A DNA stretch of 64,000 bases from Sulfurospirillum sp. GTDB lineage: Bacteria > Campylobacterota > Campylobacteria > Campylobacterales > Sulfurospirillaceae. The stretch lies in the NCBI GenBank assembly GCA_016744795.1, contig JADGDR010000006.1, positions 62,001 through 126,000 of the forward strand. The letters are read 5' to 3'. Positions 1 to 17,789 of the stretch are shown here, piece after piece (within the stretch, counting starts at the first letter, position 1; each line of letters starts with the position of its first letter). Under the pieces are notes generated by a model. It had not been told where the DNA came from and ran no database searches. It saw nothing but the letters and a program-made list of their open reading frames with translations. The position numbers were made by a program, and so were the translations under genes.

Positions 1-70
1 ATTTTTCTATTACATATAACCTTTTTTCAAAAAAAGTTGAAAAACATAAGGATTCTTTGGTAAGCATGGC

Positions 71-92
71 AGAGTCCGTAAAATCGGACTTT
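71..92 (+). terminator. hairpin, possible terminator of an upstream gene
   Basis: AGTCCG (73-78) and CGGACT (85-90) form a perfect 6-bp stem around a 6-nt loop. It can be extended by a G-U pair and an A-T pair and is followed by a short T-rich stretch. No gene is convincing between 1 and 180, so this may end a transcript entering from the left. The T tract is poor, so the assignment is weak. Confidence 0.3.
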
Positions 93-180
93 GCTTCACT
101 TGGAGAGAAAAGAATTTTCATTTGTTTGCCTTGTAAATTTAAATATTTTTACATTGTAACTAAAAAAGTATCAAAAACCA

Positions 181-209
181 TTGACATTAAAGAACTTTTG
201 AGATATAAT
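181..209 (+). promoter_or_regulatory. consensus sigma-70 promoter for the tRNA-tuf operon
   Basis: TTGACA at 181-186 and TATAAT at 204-209 are separated by exactly 17 bp, a perfect match to the sigma-70 consensus. The first tRNA starts 20 bp after the -10 box. A full -35 box is uncommon in Campylobacterota promoters, which suits a very strong stable-RNA and EF-Tu promoter. Confidence 0.85.
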
Positions 210-228
210 TTCACCTCACAAACAAGAT

Positions 229-304
229 GCTGGTGTAGCTCAGTTGGTAGAGCAGCTGCCTTGTAAGCAGCAGGTCGGTGGTTCAAGTCCTCTCACCAGC
301 TCCA
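229..304 (+). tRNA. tRNA-Thr (anticodon TGT)
   Basis: A cloverleaf folds with acceptor GCTGGTG/CACCAGC, D arm, anticodon stem GCTGC/GCAGC with loop CTTGTAA (anticodon TGT), T loop TTCAAGT and an encoded CCA. The T stem GGTGG/CCTCT contains one T-T mismatch and one G-T pair, so it is weaker than usual. It is the first of four clustered tRNAs before tuf. Confidence 0.93.
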
Positions 305-363
305 TTTTGTTGTGTGTCAAATAACAGTGTTTGACCAGGAATAAATCAAGTTTAATGTTAAAA

Positions 364-449
<86 letters not shown>

Positions 450-462
450 TTACATTAATTAT

Positions 463-538
<76 letters not shown>

Positions 539-675
539 TTGATTTTATTTGGCTGGGAGCTGTTGAATTTTTTCTGCTTATCTTTTACTACAGAATCAGT
601 TCAGTAGACTCTTCTCAAAACCTATAAATCACCTGTTATTATTGTTGTTGCTATAAGTGCATTTTAAAAAAAATC

Positions 676-750
<75 letters not shown>

Positions 751-797
751 TAAAATTAAAAAATTAGATTAAGCTAGATTTTTAGAGACTATTTGTT

Positions 798-819
798 CTC
801 GATAAAGTCGTAGCTTTAG
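798..819 (+). promoter_or_regulatory. tuf leader element shared with the rplL leader
   Basis: A stretch ending CGTAGCTTTAG can form a short hairpin, TAAAG-TCGTAG-CTTTA. Nearly the same sequence and hairpin (AAAG-CCGTAG-CTTT) occurs in the rplL leader at 5032-5054. Both sit about 65-80 nt upstream of a highly expressed translation gene. A shared RNA processing or regulatory signal is an inference. Confidence 0.35.
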
Positions 820-899
820 TGATTGAGCAAAAACTGGACTTGTTCAGATTTTGTGAGAAATAAAATAAAAATAAAATAAAACTTCATACGGAGGAAGAA

Positions 900-2099
900 A
901 TGGCTAAGGAAAAATTCGAAAGAACGAAACCACACGTTAATATAGGTACTATTGGTCACGTTGATCATGGTAAAACAACTCTAACAGCAGCAATATCTGC
1001 AGTACTTTCACAAAAAGGTCTTGCTGAATTTAAAGATTTTGATGGTATTGATAATGCTCCTGAAGAGAGAGAGCGTGGTATTACTATTGCAACTTCTCAT
1101 ATCGAGTATGAAACTGAAAAACGTCACTATGCACACGTAGATTGTCCTGGTCACGCGGATTATGTTAAGAACATGATTACTGGTGCTGCTCAGATGGATG
1201 GTGCTATTCTAGTTGTTTCTGCAGCTGATGGTCCTATGCCTCAAACTCGTGAGCATATTCTTCTATCTCGCCAAGTTGGTGTTCCATATATTGTTGTTTT
1301 CATGAACAAAGCAGATATGGTTGATGATGAAGAATTGTTAGAGTTAGTAGAGATGGAAATTAGAGAATTACTTTCTGAATATGAATTCCCAGGAGATGAT
1401 ATTCCTATCGTAGCTGGATCTGCTCTTAAAGCTCTTGAAGAAGCAAAAGCAAGTACAGATGGCGAGTGGAGTGCTAAGATAATGGAACTTATGGCAGAAG
1501 TTGATTCTTATATTCCAGAACCAGTTAGAGAAACTGATAAAGATTTTTTAATGCCAGTTGAAGATGTTTTCTCAATTTCAGGTCGTGGTACAGTTGTAAC
1601 AGGAAGAATTGATAGAGGTGTTATCAAAGTTGGAGAGACTATTGAAATCGTAGGTATAAAAGATACTCAAACAACTACAGTTACTGGTGTTGAAATGTTC
1701 CGTAAAGAGATGGATCAAGGTGAAGCTGGAGATAACTGCGGTATTTTATTACGTGGTACTAAGAAAGAAGATGTTGAAAGAGGTATGGTTCTTTGTAAGC
1801 CAGGTTCAATCACTCCTCATACTGTATTCACAGCAGAGATTTATGTTCTTAGCAAAGATGAGGGTGGTAGACATACTCCATTCTTTAATAACTATAGACC
1901 ACAATTCTACTTTAGTACAACTGACGTAACAGGTTCAATCACTTTACCAGAAGGTACTGAAATGGTTATGCCTGGTGATAACGTTAAGATTAACGTAGAG
2001 CTTATTGCTCCTATCGCTATGGAAGAAGGTACTAGATTTGCAATCCGTGAGGGTGGTAGAACTGTTGGTGCTGGTGTTGTTGCTTCAATAACAAAGTAA
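900..2099 (+). CDS. tuf: translation elongation factor Tu
   Basis: EF-Tu carries aminoacyl-tRNA to the ribosomal A site as a GTP complex. The 399-residue protein begins with the conserved start of the family and has all GTPase motifs: P-loop GHVDHGKT near residue 19, DCPGHADY near 82, and NKAD near 137. The second and third beta-barrel domains complete the usual length. A strong Shine-Dalgarno GGAGG lies 5 bp before the ATG. It follows the tRNA cluster and is probably co-transcribed from the promoter at 181-209. A weak terminator follows. No second tuf copy is visible in this window. Confidence 0.99.
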   Translation: MAKEKFERTKPHVNIGTIGHVDHGKTTLTAAISAVLSQKGLAEFKDFDGIDNAPEERERGITIATSHIEYETEKRHYAHVDCPGHADYVKNMITGAAQMDGAILVVSAADGPMPQTREHILLSRQVGVPYIVVFMNKADMVDDEELLELVEMEIRELLSEYEFPGDDIPIVAGSALKALEEAKASTDGEWSAKIMELMAEVDSYIPEPVRETDKDFLMPVEDVFSISGRGTVVTGRIDRGVIKVGETIEIVGIKDTQTTTVTGVEMFRKEMDQGEAGDNCGILLRGTKKEDVERGMVLCKPGSITPHTVFTAEIYVLSKDEGGRHTPFFNNYRPQFYFSTTDVTGSITLPEGTEMVMPGDNVKINVELIAPIAMEEGTRFAIREGGRTVGAGVVASITK

Positions 2100-2113
2100 T
2101 TAAAAACAAAACA

Positions 2114-2138
2114 GGGGAGTTTGAACTCTCCTTTTTTT
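2114..2138 (+). terminator. rho-independent (partial) terminator after tuf
   Basis: GGGGAG (2114-2119) pairs with CTCTCC (2126-2131; one G-U) around a 6-nt loop and is followed directly by seven T. rpmG starts 13 bp later with no clear new promoter. It therefore probably works as a leaky terminator that lowers transcription beyond tuf. Confidence 0.75.
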
Positions 2139-2151
2139 AAAGGCAATTTAA

Positions 2152-2310
2152 ATGACTATTAAAATAGGATTAAAGTGCGTTGAGTGTGGAGATATAAACT
2201 ACACAACAACAAAAAACTCTAAGACATATACTGAAAAGTTCGAAGCTAAGAAGTATTGTCCAAGATTAAAAAAGCACACAGTTCACAAAGAAGTGAAACT
2301 AAAAAGTTAA
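2152..2310 (+). CDS. rpmG: 50S ribosomal protein L33
   Basis: This is a 52-residue basic protein of the large subunit. It begins [13 protein letters not shown] with the first Cys-x-x-Cys knuckle (C9, C12). The second knuckle is reduced to a single cysteine (YCPRL, C36), so the usual four-cysteine zinc site is incomplete. From memory this is the normal form in Campylobacter relatives. It sits between tuf and tRNA-Trp/secE, the usual position in this group. Confidence 0.95.
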   Translation: MTIKIGLKCVECGDINYTTTKNSKTYTEKFEAKKYCPRLKKHTVHKEVKLKS

Positions 2311-2316
2311 TTATTT

Positions 2317-2331
2317 CCCTCCTTTGGAGGG
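2317..2331 (+). other. hairpin between rpmG and tRNA-Trp
   Basis: CCCTCC and GGAGGG form a perfect 6-bp stem with a TTT loop in the 34-bp gap between rpmG and tRNA-Trp. There is no T tract, so it is more likely an RNA processing or mRNA 3'-end stabilising hairpin than a terminator. Confidence 0.5.
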
Positions 2332-2344
2332 ACATAATATATGT

Positions 2345-2421
2345 AGGGCAGTAGCTCCAATTGGTAGAGCTACGGTCTCCAAAACCGTAGGTTGTGGGTT
2401 CGAATCCCTCCTGCCCTGCCA
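2345..2421 (+). tRNA. tRNA-Trp (anticodon CCA)
   Basis: Acceptor AGGGCAG pairs with CTGCCCT, the anticodon stem ACGGT/ACCGT carries loop CTCCAAA (anticodon CCA), the T loop is TTCGAAT, and CCA is encoded. It lies between rpmG and secE, as in many bacteria. Confidence 0.97.
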
Positions 2422-2436
2422 CTAAAAGGTAATTAT

Positions 2437-2616
2437 ATGGAAAAATTGGTAACTTATTACAATCATTCAAAAGTAGAACTATCAAAAGTTATCTTCCCAA
2501 TTAAAGAGCAGATTAGAAACGCTTTTATATCTGTTTTTGTTGTTGTTACTGTTATATCATTATTCTTAGCATTGATTGATGTAATTATGTCATCTTCTTT
2601 ATCTGCAATAATGTAG
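2437..2616 (+). CDS. secE: preprotein translocase subunit SecE
   Basis: SecE is the small essential subunit that clamps SecY in the Sec translocon of the inner membrane. The 59-residue product starts MEKLVTYYNHSKVELSKV and has a conserved amphipathic segment followed by one C-terminal membrane helix (about residues 28-52). An in-frame start further upstream falls inside tRNA-Trp, so the ATG at 2437 is chosen. The short single-helix form is normal outside the enterics. It is followed 9 bp later by nusG, the usual secE-nusG pair. Confidence 0.95.
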   Translation: MEKLVTYYNHSKVELSKVIFPIKEQIRNAFISVFVVVTVISLFLALIDVIMSSSLSAIM

Positions 2617-2625
2617 GTTATAGAG

Positions 2626-3156
2626 ATGGATCATAAATGGTATGCAATCCAGACTTATGCTGGAAGTGAACAAGCAGTAAAAAGAGCAATCGAAGAGATT
2701 GTTGTTAACAACTCAATTGAAGATAAACTTAAGGCAATCATTGTTCCAACAGAAGATGTGATTGAAGTTAAGAATGGAAAGAAGAAAATAACTGAAAGAA
2801 GTCTATACCCAGGGTATGCATTTGCGCACCTTGATTTAGATACAAGACTTTGGCATATGATTCAATCATTGCCTAAAGTTGGTCGTTTTATTGGGGAGTC
2901 TAAAAAGCCTACTCCATTAACCGAAAAAGATATTCAGGTGATTTTAGAAAAAGCAGAGAAAAAAGGTGCACCAAAACCAAAAATCTTCTTCGAAACAGGA
3001 GAGAGTGTACGGATTACAGAAGGTCCGTTTGCTAACTTTACTGGTGCGGTTGAAGAGTATGATATGGAACATGGTAAGTTAAAACTAAATGTTCTTATAT
3101 TTGGTAGAAGTACACCAGTAGAGATTCTCTACACTCAAGTTGAAAAAATAGTTTAA
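2626..3156 (+). CDS. nusG: transcription termination/antitermination protein NusG
   Basis: NusG binds RNA polymerase, promotes processivity and links it to Rho and the leading ribosome. The 176-residue protein has the N-terminal NGN domain (opening HKWYAIQTYAGSE, then YPGYAF near residue 62) and a C-terminal KOW domain (GPFANFTGAVEEY, about residues 132-144). The length is typical. It lies between secE and rplK in the conserved order and is separated from rplK by only 11 bp. Confidence 0.98.
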   Translation: MDHKWYAIQTYAGSEQAVKRAIEEIVVNNSIEDKLKAIIVPTEDVIEVKNGKKKITERSLYPGYAFAHLDLDTRLWHMIQSLPKVGRFIGESKKPTPLTEKDIQVILEKAEKKGAPKPKIFFETGESVRITEGPFANFTGAVEEYDMEHGKLKLNVLIFGRSTPVEILYTQVEKIV

Positions 3157-3167
3157 AGGACATTTAA

Positions 3168-3593
3168 ATGGCAAAGAAAATAACAGGCGAGATTAAATTA
3201 CAAATCGCTGCTGGAAAAGCAAATCCATCACCACCAGTTGGTCCAGCTCTTGGACAGCAGGGTGTTAATATTATGGAATTTTGTAAAGCATTTAACGAAA
3301 AAACAAAAGATAAAATGGGTTATAATATCCCAGTTATTATTACAGTTTATGCAGATAGAAGTTTTACATTTATTACAAAACAACCACCAGCATCTGATTT
3401 GATTAAAAAAGTAGCTGGTATTAAAAAAGGTACTGATAATCCACTTAAAAATAAAGTTGGAAAGCTAACTAAAGCACAAGTCCTTGAAGTAGTTGAACAG
3501 AAAATCGCTGATCTTAATACTAATGATCGTGAACAAGCAGCTAAGATTATTGCTGGTTCAGCAAGAAGCATGGGCGTTGAAATAGTAGATTAA
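3168..3593 (+). CDS. rplK: 50S ribosomal protein L11
   Basis: L11 forms the base of the ribosomal stalk with 23S rRNA and is needed for factor-dependent GTP hydrolysis and the stringent response. The 141-residue sequence has the N-terminal signature [20 protein letters not shown] and the C-terminal rRNA-binding domain ending in [10 protein letters not shown]. It is followed by rplA, the classical L11 operon. Confidence 0.99.
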   Translation: MAKKITGEIKLQIAAGKANPSPPVGPALGQQGVNIMEFCKAFNEKTKDKMGYNIPVIITVYADRSFTFITKQPPASDLIKKVAGIKKGTDNPLKNKVGKLTKAQVLEVVEQKIADLNTNDREQAAKIIAGSARSMGVEIVD

Positions 3594-3650
3594 TTTTTCC
3601 CCTTAACCGCTTAGGGTAATAAGTGGAAGCAAAATATGCGGAGATATATA

Positions 3651-4355
3651 ATGGCAAATAAAGTAACAAAAAGATTTCAGGAATTACTGAAAAAAGTAGA
3701 CGCAGAAAAAAAATATTCTGCAGTAGAGGCTCTATCAATAGTTAAATCTTTAGCTTCAGCTAAATTTGATGAAACAGTTGAAATTGCATTAAAACTTAAT
3801 GTCGATCCTAGACATGCTGATCAAATGGTTCGTGGTTCTGTTATCCTTCCTGCTGGAACAGGTAAAAGTGTTAGAGTTGCAGTTGTAGCCAAAGATGCAA
3901 AAGCAGACGAAGCAAAAGCTGCTGGTGCTGACATAGTTGGTGCAGATGAATTGATAGCTGATATTCAAGCTGGAAAAATTGACTTTGATGTTTTAATCGC
4001 AACCCCAAATATGATGGGATTAGTTGGTAAAGTTGGACGTATATTAGGACCAAAAGGTATCATGCCTAACCCTAAGACTGGAACAGTTACTATGGATGTA
4101 ACAAAAGCAGTTGAAAATAACAAGGGTGGTCAAGTAAACTTCCGTGTTGATAAGCAAGGTAATATCCACGCTGGTATTGGTAAAGTTAGCTTTGATGAAG
4201 CTAGTTTAACTGATAACTTTAATACTTTTATGAGAGCTATCAACAAGCAAAAGCCTGCAGCATCTAAAGGTAAATATATCAAAACTGCTGCACTTTCATT
4301 AACAATGAGTCCATCAGTAAATATGGATAACCAAGAGTTAATAGATTTAAAATAA
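3651..4355 (+). CDS. rplA: 50S ribosomal protein L1
   Basis: L1 binds 23S rRNA at the mobile L1 stalk that releases E-site tRNA. In many bacteria it also represses translation of its own operon. The product is 234 residues, the family length, with the conserved [19 protein letters not shown] stretch in the middle. An in-frame ATG exists 15 bp upstream, but the GGAG at 3640-3643 fits the start at 3651 and MANKVTKR is the expected N-terminus. A hairpin follows the stop. Confidence 0.98.
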   Translation: MANKVTKRFQELLKKVDAEKKYSAVEALSIVKSLASAKFDETVEIALKLNVDPRHADQMVRGSVILPAGTGKSVRVAVVAKDAKADEAKAAGADIVGADELIADIQAGKIDFDVLIATPNMMGLVGKVGRILGPKGIMPNPKTGTVTMDVTKAVENNKGGQVNFRVDKQGNIHAGIGKVSFDEASLTDNFNTFMRAINKQKPAASKGKYIKTAALSLTMSPSVNMDNQELIDLK

Positions 4356-4358
4356 TAC

Positions 4359-4483
4359 GAGAGCCATGAGGCTCTCTTCTAAAATGTAATAAAATCTTGA
4401 TTGGAAATAGTTGAGGCTTTAGGGCTTAAAATGGGGATTTTCCCTAACTCCACTTGAAATCACCGGTCGGAAAGGAGAAAAAA
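4359..4483 (+). promoter_or_regulatory. L10 (rplJ) leader region
   Basis: The 128 bp between rplA and rplJ begin with a perfect 7-bp hairpin, GAGAGCC (4359-4365) and GGCTCTC (4370-4376). A G/C-rich segment with GGGGA...TCCC follows ahead of the rplJ ribosome site. In many bacteria the rplJ leader binds the L10-L12 complex for autogenous control. The position fits; the fold match was not computed. Confidence 0.55.
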
Positions 4484-4969
4484 TTGACTAAAAATCAAAA
4501 AGTTGAAATTGTTAACGTTATAACTGAAGAATTTAAATCTTCCGACGCATTAGTAGTTTGTGATTTTAGAGGATTAGATGTTCCTGCTATTGAAGAACTA
4601 AGAGTATCTGCAAAAGAAGCTAATGTTAAAGTTAGAGTAATTAAAAATACTTTGGCAAGTATTGCTATGCAAAATGCAGGTATTGAAGGAATTGAGCTTT
4701 CAAACACAAATATTTTTGTTTGGGGTGAAGATCAGTTAGATGTAACTAAAGTTGTAGCTAAATTTGCTAAAACTACTGATAAATTTGTAATTAAAACAGC
4801 ATTTATTGATGGTGAAATTTCTGATGCTGCTAAAGTTGAAGCACTTTCTACAATGCCATCACGTGATGAGCTTATTGGAATGTTACTTCAAACTTGGATG
4901 GCTCCAGTTACAAACTTTACAATAGGTCTTGATGCACTTAGAGTAAAAAAAGAAGAAGAATCTGCATAA
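4484..4969 (+). CDS. rplJ: 50S ribosomal protein L10
   Basis: L10 anchors the L7/L12 dimers of the stalk to the ribosome. The start is a TTG codon at 4484, chosen because AAGGAG (4472-4477) lies at ideal spacing and gives a 161-residue protein (start, then [11 protein letters not shown]). The N-terminal rRNA-binding domain ([16 protein letters not shown]...) and the C-terminal helix that binds L12 are present. The in-frame TTG at 4454 has no such ribosome site. Confidence 0.96.
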   Translation: MTKNQKVEIVNVITEEFKSSDALVVCDFRGLDVPAIEELRVSAKEANVKVRVIKNTLASIAMQNAGIEGIELSNTNIFVWGEDQLDVTKVVAKFAKTTDKFVIKTAFIDGEISDAAKVEALSTMPSRDELIGMLLQTWMAPVTNFTIGLDALRVKKEEESA

Positions 4970-4970
4970 T

Positions 4971-4990
4971 TTTCTTTACATGTAAAGAAA
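4971..4990. repeat. perfect 20-bp palindrome containing the 14-mer repeat
   Basis: TTTCTTTACATGTAAAGAAA is a perfect inverted repeat directly after the rplJ stop codon. Its centre is the 14-mer CTTTACATGTAAAG, the iterated palindrome found across the window. As RNA it could only form a loop-poor hairpin, so a DNA-level role is more likely. Confidence 0.85.
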
Positions 4991-5023
4991 TCAGATATTC
5001 AGTATTTGGAATAAATAAGGTAT

Positions 5024-5091
5024 AAAGCTTTCTCGGTGAAAGCCGTAGCTTTAGATGATATGAATTTCAAAGGAATTTATTTCCTTTGAAA
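5024..5091 (+). promoter_or_regulatory. structured rplL leader
   Basis: Two strong inverted repeats lie in the 149 bp between rplJ and rplL. The first region (5022-5053) nests CTTTC-TCGGT-GAAAG inside an outer AAAGCT/AGCTTT pair and ends with the CGTAGCTTTAG element shared with the tuf leader. The second is a perfect 11-bp stem, TTTCAAAGGAA (5065-5075) with TTCCTTTGAAA (5081-5091) and loop TTTAT. L12 is needed in several copies per ribosome, so extra control or processing here is plausible. Confidence 0.5.
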
Positions 5092-5118
5092 AAAGAAATA
5101 AAATATATAGGATATGAA

Positions 5119-5490
5119 ATGGCAATTTCAAAAGAAGACGTATTAGAATATATTTCAGGTCTAAGTGTACTTGAATTAAGTGAATTAGTAAAAGAATTTG
5201 AAGAGAAGTTTGGTGTATCAGCTGCTCCAGTTATGATGGCTGGTGCTGCTGGTGGAGATGCTGCAGCTGCTGAAGAGAAGACTGAATTTGACGTAGTATT
5301 AGTTGAAGCAGGCGCTAAGAAAATTAATGCAATTAAAGCTGTTCGTGCTATCACAGGTCTTGGACTTAAAGAAGCAAAAGAAGCAGTTGAAAGTGTACCA
5401 ACTGTTCTTAAAGAAGCTGTATCTAAAGAAGATGCTGCGGCAGTTGTTAAGCAGATCGAAGAAGCTGGTGCAAAAGCTGAAATCAAATAA
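5119..5490 (+). CDS. rplL: 50S ribosomal protein L7/L12
   Basis: L7/L12 is the multi-copy stalk protein that recruits translation GTPases. The 123-residue acidic, alanine-rich protein has an N-terminal dimerisation domain ([20 protein letters not shown]), a hinge rich in Ala and Gly (about residues 40-55) and a C-terminal factor-binding domain with [12 protein letters not shown]. The start at 5119 is supported by AGGA at 5109-5112. An upstream in-frame TTG lies inside the leader hairpin. Confidence 0.98.
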   Translation: MAISKEDVLEYISGLSVLELSELVKEFEEKFGVSAAPVMMAGAAGGDAAAAEEKTEFDVVLVEAGAKKINAIKAVRAITGLGLKEAKEAVESVPTVLKEAVSKEDAAAVVKQIEEAGAKAEIK

Positions 5491-5509
5491 TTTAAAAATT
5501 TGTAAAATT

Positions 5510-5530
5510 GGGGAGTTAACTCTCCCCTTT
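5510..5530 (+). terminator. attenuator between rplL and rpoB
   Basis: GGGGAG (5510-5515) and CTCCCC (5522-5527) form a perfect 6-bp stem with loop TTAACT, followed by a short TTT. Partial terminators between rplL and rpoB are known in other bacteria and set the ribosomal-protein to polymerase ratio. The weak T tract fits a leaky attenuator. A second small hairpin (GCTACT/AGTAGC, 5564-5581) lies in the rpoB leader. Confidence 0.7.
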
Positions 5531-5612
5531 ATAAAACGTAATAAAGACAATGTCGTGATAAAAGCTACTTGTGATAGTAGCGAAAATACTTTCCTTTTAA
5601 ACAACTTCGTAA

Positions 5613-14300
<8,688 letters not shown>

Positions 14301-14329
14301 TTTAACTTTAAGTAAAATTTAAGTAAAAT

Positions 14330-14402
14330 GTCGGTTCTCTGAAAAGTATCTTAATTAGTAAGGTACATTTTAGAGAATCGACTTAGATGAAATTTCATCT
14401 AA
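14330..14402 (+). promoter_or_regulatory. structured leader of rpsL: long hairpin plus 20-bp palindrome
   Basis: An 11-bp outer stem (14330-14340 with 14372-14382, one G-U) encloses a 7-bp inner stem (14346-14352 with 14360-14366) and a 7-nt loop. It is followed at once by a perfect 20-bp palindrome TTAGATGAAATTTCATCTAA (14383-14402). The rpsL ribosome site comes about 10 bp later. The structures are seen directly; a role in controlling the str operon is inferred. Confidence 0.6.
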
Positions 14403-14423
14403 ATAAATTGTAAAGGAAAAATC

Positions 14424-14795
14424 GTGCCAACTATCAACCAATTGGTAAGAAACAACAGAAAAAAAGTGATTAAAAAATCAAAATCACCAGCACTTGATAA
14501 GTGTCCTCAAAGAAGAGGTGTTTGTACAAGAGTTTATACTACAACTCCAAAAAAACCTAACTCAGCTTTAAGAAAAGTTGCAAAAGTTAGATTAACTAGT
14601 GGATTTGAAGTAATCAGTTATATCGGTGGTGAAGGCCATAACCTACAAGAGCACTCAATTGTTCTAGTTCGTGGCGGTAGAATTAAAGATTTACCTGGTG
14701 TTAAGTATCACATCGTTCGTGGTGCACTTGATACTGCTGGTGTTGCTGGAAGAACAGTTGCAAGAAGTAAATACGGTACAAAAAGACCTAAGTAA
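14424..14795 (+). CDS. rpsL: 30S ribosomal protein S12
   Basis: S12 lies at the decoding centre and controls accuracy; it is the streptomycin-resistance protein. The 123-residue product starts at a GTG codon after an AAGGA ribosome site ([14 protein letters not shown]). It has the invariant [20 protein letters not shown] segment and the [16 protein letters not shown] motif. The lysines in the [10 protein letters not shown] loop are the wild-type, streptomycin-sensitive form. It is the first gene of rpsL-rpsG-fusA. Confidence 0.99.
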   Translation: MPTINQLVRNNRKKVIKKSKSPALDKCPQRRGVCTRVYTTTPKKPNSALRKVAKVRLTSGFEVISYIGGEGHNLQEHSIVLVRGGRIKDLPGVKYHIVRGALDTAGVAGRTVARSKYGTKRPK

Positions 14796-14871
14796 CTTTT
14801 GCTAAAACAGGTGTTATCCATAGTTTTGGTAACATTTGAGTAAAATTTAAAAATTTGAAGGATTTTTATAA

Positions 14872-15345
<474 letters not shown>

Positions 15346-15423
15346 GATGGTGTTTGAGGTGTTTGTAAAACAAGCATCTCTTCCCCTTTTCTCGCAAGAG
15401 ATTAAAAACTCAAGGAAATAATT

Positions 15424-17502
15424 ATGGCAAGAAGTAACCCTATACAAAAAGTAAGAAATATTGGTATTGCTGCTCACATTGATGCTGGTAAGACAACTAC
15501 AACAGAAAGAATCCTTTTCTACACTGGTATTTCACATAAAATTGGTGAAGTTCATGATGGTGCTGCAACCATGGATTGGATGGAACAAGAGAAAGAGAGA
15601 GGTATCACAATTACAAGTGCGGCAACAACTTGTGAATGGAGAAATCATCAAATAAATATTATTGACACACCAGGCCACGTTGACTTTACTATTGAAGTTG
15701 AGCGTTCTATGCGTGTTCTTGATGGTGCTGTAGCAGTATTTTGTGCTGTTGGAGGTGTTCAACCTCAATCAGAGACTGTTTGGAGACAAGCTAATAGATA
15801 TGACGTACCTAGAATGGTTTTTGTTAATAAAATGGATCGTACAGGTGCAGATTTTTATGAAGTAGAAAAACAAATCACTAGTAGATTAAAATCGGTACCA
15901 GTTCCAATTCAGATTCCAATTGGTGCTGAAGAGAACTTTAAAGGTGTTGTTGATTTAGTAAAAATGAAAGCACTAGTTTGGGAAGATGAAGCGGCAATGG
16001 GTTCTGCTTATGAAGAGCAAGATATTCCAGCTGATTTAGTAGAAAAAGCAAATGAGTATAGAGAAAGAATGGTTGAAGCAGTAGCTGAGACTGATGATTT
16101 GCTTATGGAAAAATTTCTAGAAGGTGAAGAATTAAGTAATGATGAAATTACTGCTGGTATAAAAGCTGGTTGTAATGCAATGACTTTTATCCCTATGCTT
16201 TGTGGTACTGCATTTAAAAATAAAGGTGTTCAACCTTTATTAGACGCAGTTGTAGATTATATGCCTGCTCCAACAGAAGTACATGCAATAAAAGGTGAGT
16301 ATGAAGATGGAACAGAGACTACTGTGGAGTCTACTGATGAAGGAGATTTCGCTGCATTAGCATTTAAAATTATGACTGATCCTTTTGTTGGGCAACTTGC
16401 ATTTGTTAGAGTTTACCGTGGAAGTTTAGATAGCGGTAGTTATGCATATAATAGTTCAAAAGAGAAAAAAGAAAGAGTTGGTCGTTTGCTTAAAATGCAC
16501 GCTAATAAAAGAGAAGAGATAAAAACACTTTATGCTGGTGAAATAGGTGCAGTTGTTGGTCTTAAAGATACATTAACTGGTGATACACTAACTGGTGAAA
16601 AAGATAGAGTAATTTTAGAAAGAATGGATTTTCCAGATCCAGTTATATCTGTTGCGGTTGAGCCAAAAACTAAAGCTGATCAAGAAAAAATGGGTATTGC
16701 TCTTCAAAAACTTGCTCAAGAAGATCCTTCTTTTAGAGTTGAGACTGATGAAGAGAGTGGACAAACTATTATCTCTGGTATGGGTGAATTGCATCTTGAA
16801 ATTCTAGTTGATAGAATGATGAGAGAATTTAAAGTTGATGCTGAAGTTGGACAACCTCAAGTTAGTTATAGAGAAACTATTAAGAAGAGCGTTGAGCAAG
16901 AGTATAAGTATGCTAAGCAATCAGGTGGTCGTGGTCAGTATGGACATGTTTATCTTAGACTTGAGCCAATGGAACCAGGTGAAGGTTTTGAATTTGTTAA
17001 CGCTATCAAGGGTGGATCAGTTCCTAGAGAATTTATCCCTGCTGTTGAAAAGGGTTGTAAAGAAGCTATGGCTGGTGGTGTTCTTGCTGGATATCCAGTT
17101 GAAGACGTTAAGGTAACTTTATATGATGGAAGCTATCATGATGTTGATTCATCTGAAATGGCATTTAAACTTGCAGCTTCTATGGGTTTCAAAGCTGGAG
17201 CAAGAGCTGCGAATGCAATTATACTTGAGCCAATGATGAAAGTTGAAGTAGAGACTCCTGAAGATTTTATGGGTGATGTTATTGGTGACCTTAACAGAAG
17301 ACGTGGACAAATTAGTTCTATGGAAGATAGAAGTGGAAATAAGATTGTTAATGCATTCTGCCCACTTTCAGAGATGTTTGGTTATTCAACTGACTTAAGA
17401 AGTGCAACTCAAGGTCGTGCTTCTTACTCAATGGAATTTGATCATTATGAAGAAGTTCCTAAAAATGTTGCTGAAGAGATTATCAAAAAGAGAAATGGAT
17501 AA
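15424..17502 (+). CDS. fusA: translation elongation factor G
   Basis: EF-G drives ribosomal translocation and, with RRF, ribosome recycling. The 692-residue protein has P-loop AHIDAGKTT near residue 17, the switch region [20 protein letters not shown] near 81, and NKMDR near 135, followed by domains II-V ending at the family length. It is the last gene of the str operon and is followed by a strong terminator. tuf is not attached here but lies upstream with the tRNA cluster. Confidence 0.99.
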   Translation: MARSNPIQKVRNIGIAAHIDAGKTTTTERILFYTGISHKIGEVHDGAATMDWMEQEKERGITITSAATTCEWRNHQINIIDTPGHVDFTIEVERSMRVLDGAVAVFCAVGGVQPQSETVWRQANRYDVPRMVFVNKMDRTGADFYEVEKQITSRLKSVPVPIQIPIGAEENFKGVVDLVKMKALVWEDEAAMGSAYEEQDIPADLVEKANEYRERMVEAVAETDDLLMEKFLEGEELSNDEITAGIKAGCNAMTFIPMLCGTAFKNKGVQPLLDAVVDYMPAPTEVHAIKGEYEDGTETTVESTDEGDFAALAFKIMTDPFVGQLAFVRVYRGSLDSGSYAYNSSKEKKERVGRLLKMHANKREEIKTLYAGEIGAVVGLKDTLTGDTLTGEKDRVILERMDFPDPVISVAVEPKTKADQEKMGIALQKLAQEDPSFRVETDEESGQTIISGMGELHLEILVDRMMREFKVDAEVGQPQVSYRETIKKSVEQEYKYAKQSGGRGQYGHVYLRLEPMEPGEGFEFVNAIKGGSVPREFIPAVEKGCKEAMAGGVLAGYPVEDVKVTLYDGSYHDVDSSEMAFKLAASMGFKAGARAANAIILEPMMKVEVETPEDFMGDVIGDLNRRRGQISSMEDRSGNKIVNAFCPLSEMFGYSTDLRSATQGRASYSMEFDHYEEVPKNVAEEIIKKRNG

Positions 17503-17520
17503 TATATCTGTTTTGATTTT

Positions 17521-17558
17521 AAAGCCAAGTGCACTAGTGTACTTGGCTTTTTTTTTAC
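17521..17558 (+). terminator. strong rho-independent terminator of the str operon
   Basis: A 14-bp stem (AAAGCCAAGTGCAC with GTGTACTTGGCTTT, one G-U) with a 2-nt loop is followed by a continuous T run. It lies 18 bp after fusA and is the clearest terminator in the window. Confidence 0.95.
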
Positions 17559-17566
17559 CTATTTAT

Positions 17567-17643
17567 GTCCTCATAGCTCAGCTGGATAGAGCACTTGATT
17601 CCTAATCAAGAGGCCACGCGTTCGAATCGCGTTGAGGACACCA
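17567..17643 (+). tRNA. tRNA-Arg (anticodon CCT)
   Basis: Acceptor GTCCTCA pairs with TGAGGAC, the anticodon stem CTTGA/TCAAG carries loop TTCCTAA (anticodon CCT, reading AGG), the T loop is TTCGAAT, and CCA is encoded. It stands alone, 8 bp after the fusA terminator and just before the nuo cluster. No copy of its 3' end was seen on the far side of that cluster. Confidence 0.96.
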
Positions 17644-17752
17644 CTCCACTTTTTATTAAGAAAAATAATTGATTATTTTGAATCTTTTTTTTACCTTAAT
17701 TTCTCATATATGAAAGAAAAATGACAGCTACCTTGAAGTTATATAGTAGTAG

Positions 17753-17765
17753 AATTGTGACAATT
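17753..17765. promoter_or_regulatory. dyad upstream of nuoG, possible operator
   Basis: AATTGT-G-ACAATT is a perfect 6+1+6 dyad 24 bp before the nuoG start. A possible -10 box TATAGT lies at 17742-17747, so the dyad would fall near the transcript start. The regulator is unknown. No clear full FNR-type TTGAT-N4-ATCAA box was found in this gap. Confidence 0.3.
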
Positions 17766-17789
17766 TACTAGATAAGGTTTTTAGAACTT

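Noticed and set aside
57-266. Open frame over the promoter and first tRNA
   Set aside because: It runs through a perfect sigma-70 promoter and into tRNA-Thr, and has no ribosome site or recognisable product.
17669-17682. FNR-type box upstream of nuoG
   Set aside because: TTGAT is present but the second half (TTGAA) matches ATCAA at only three of five positions.
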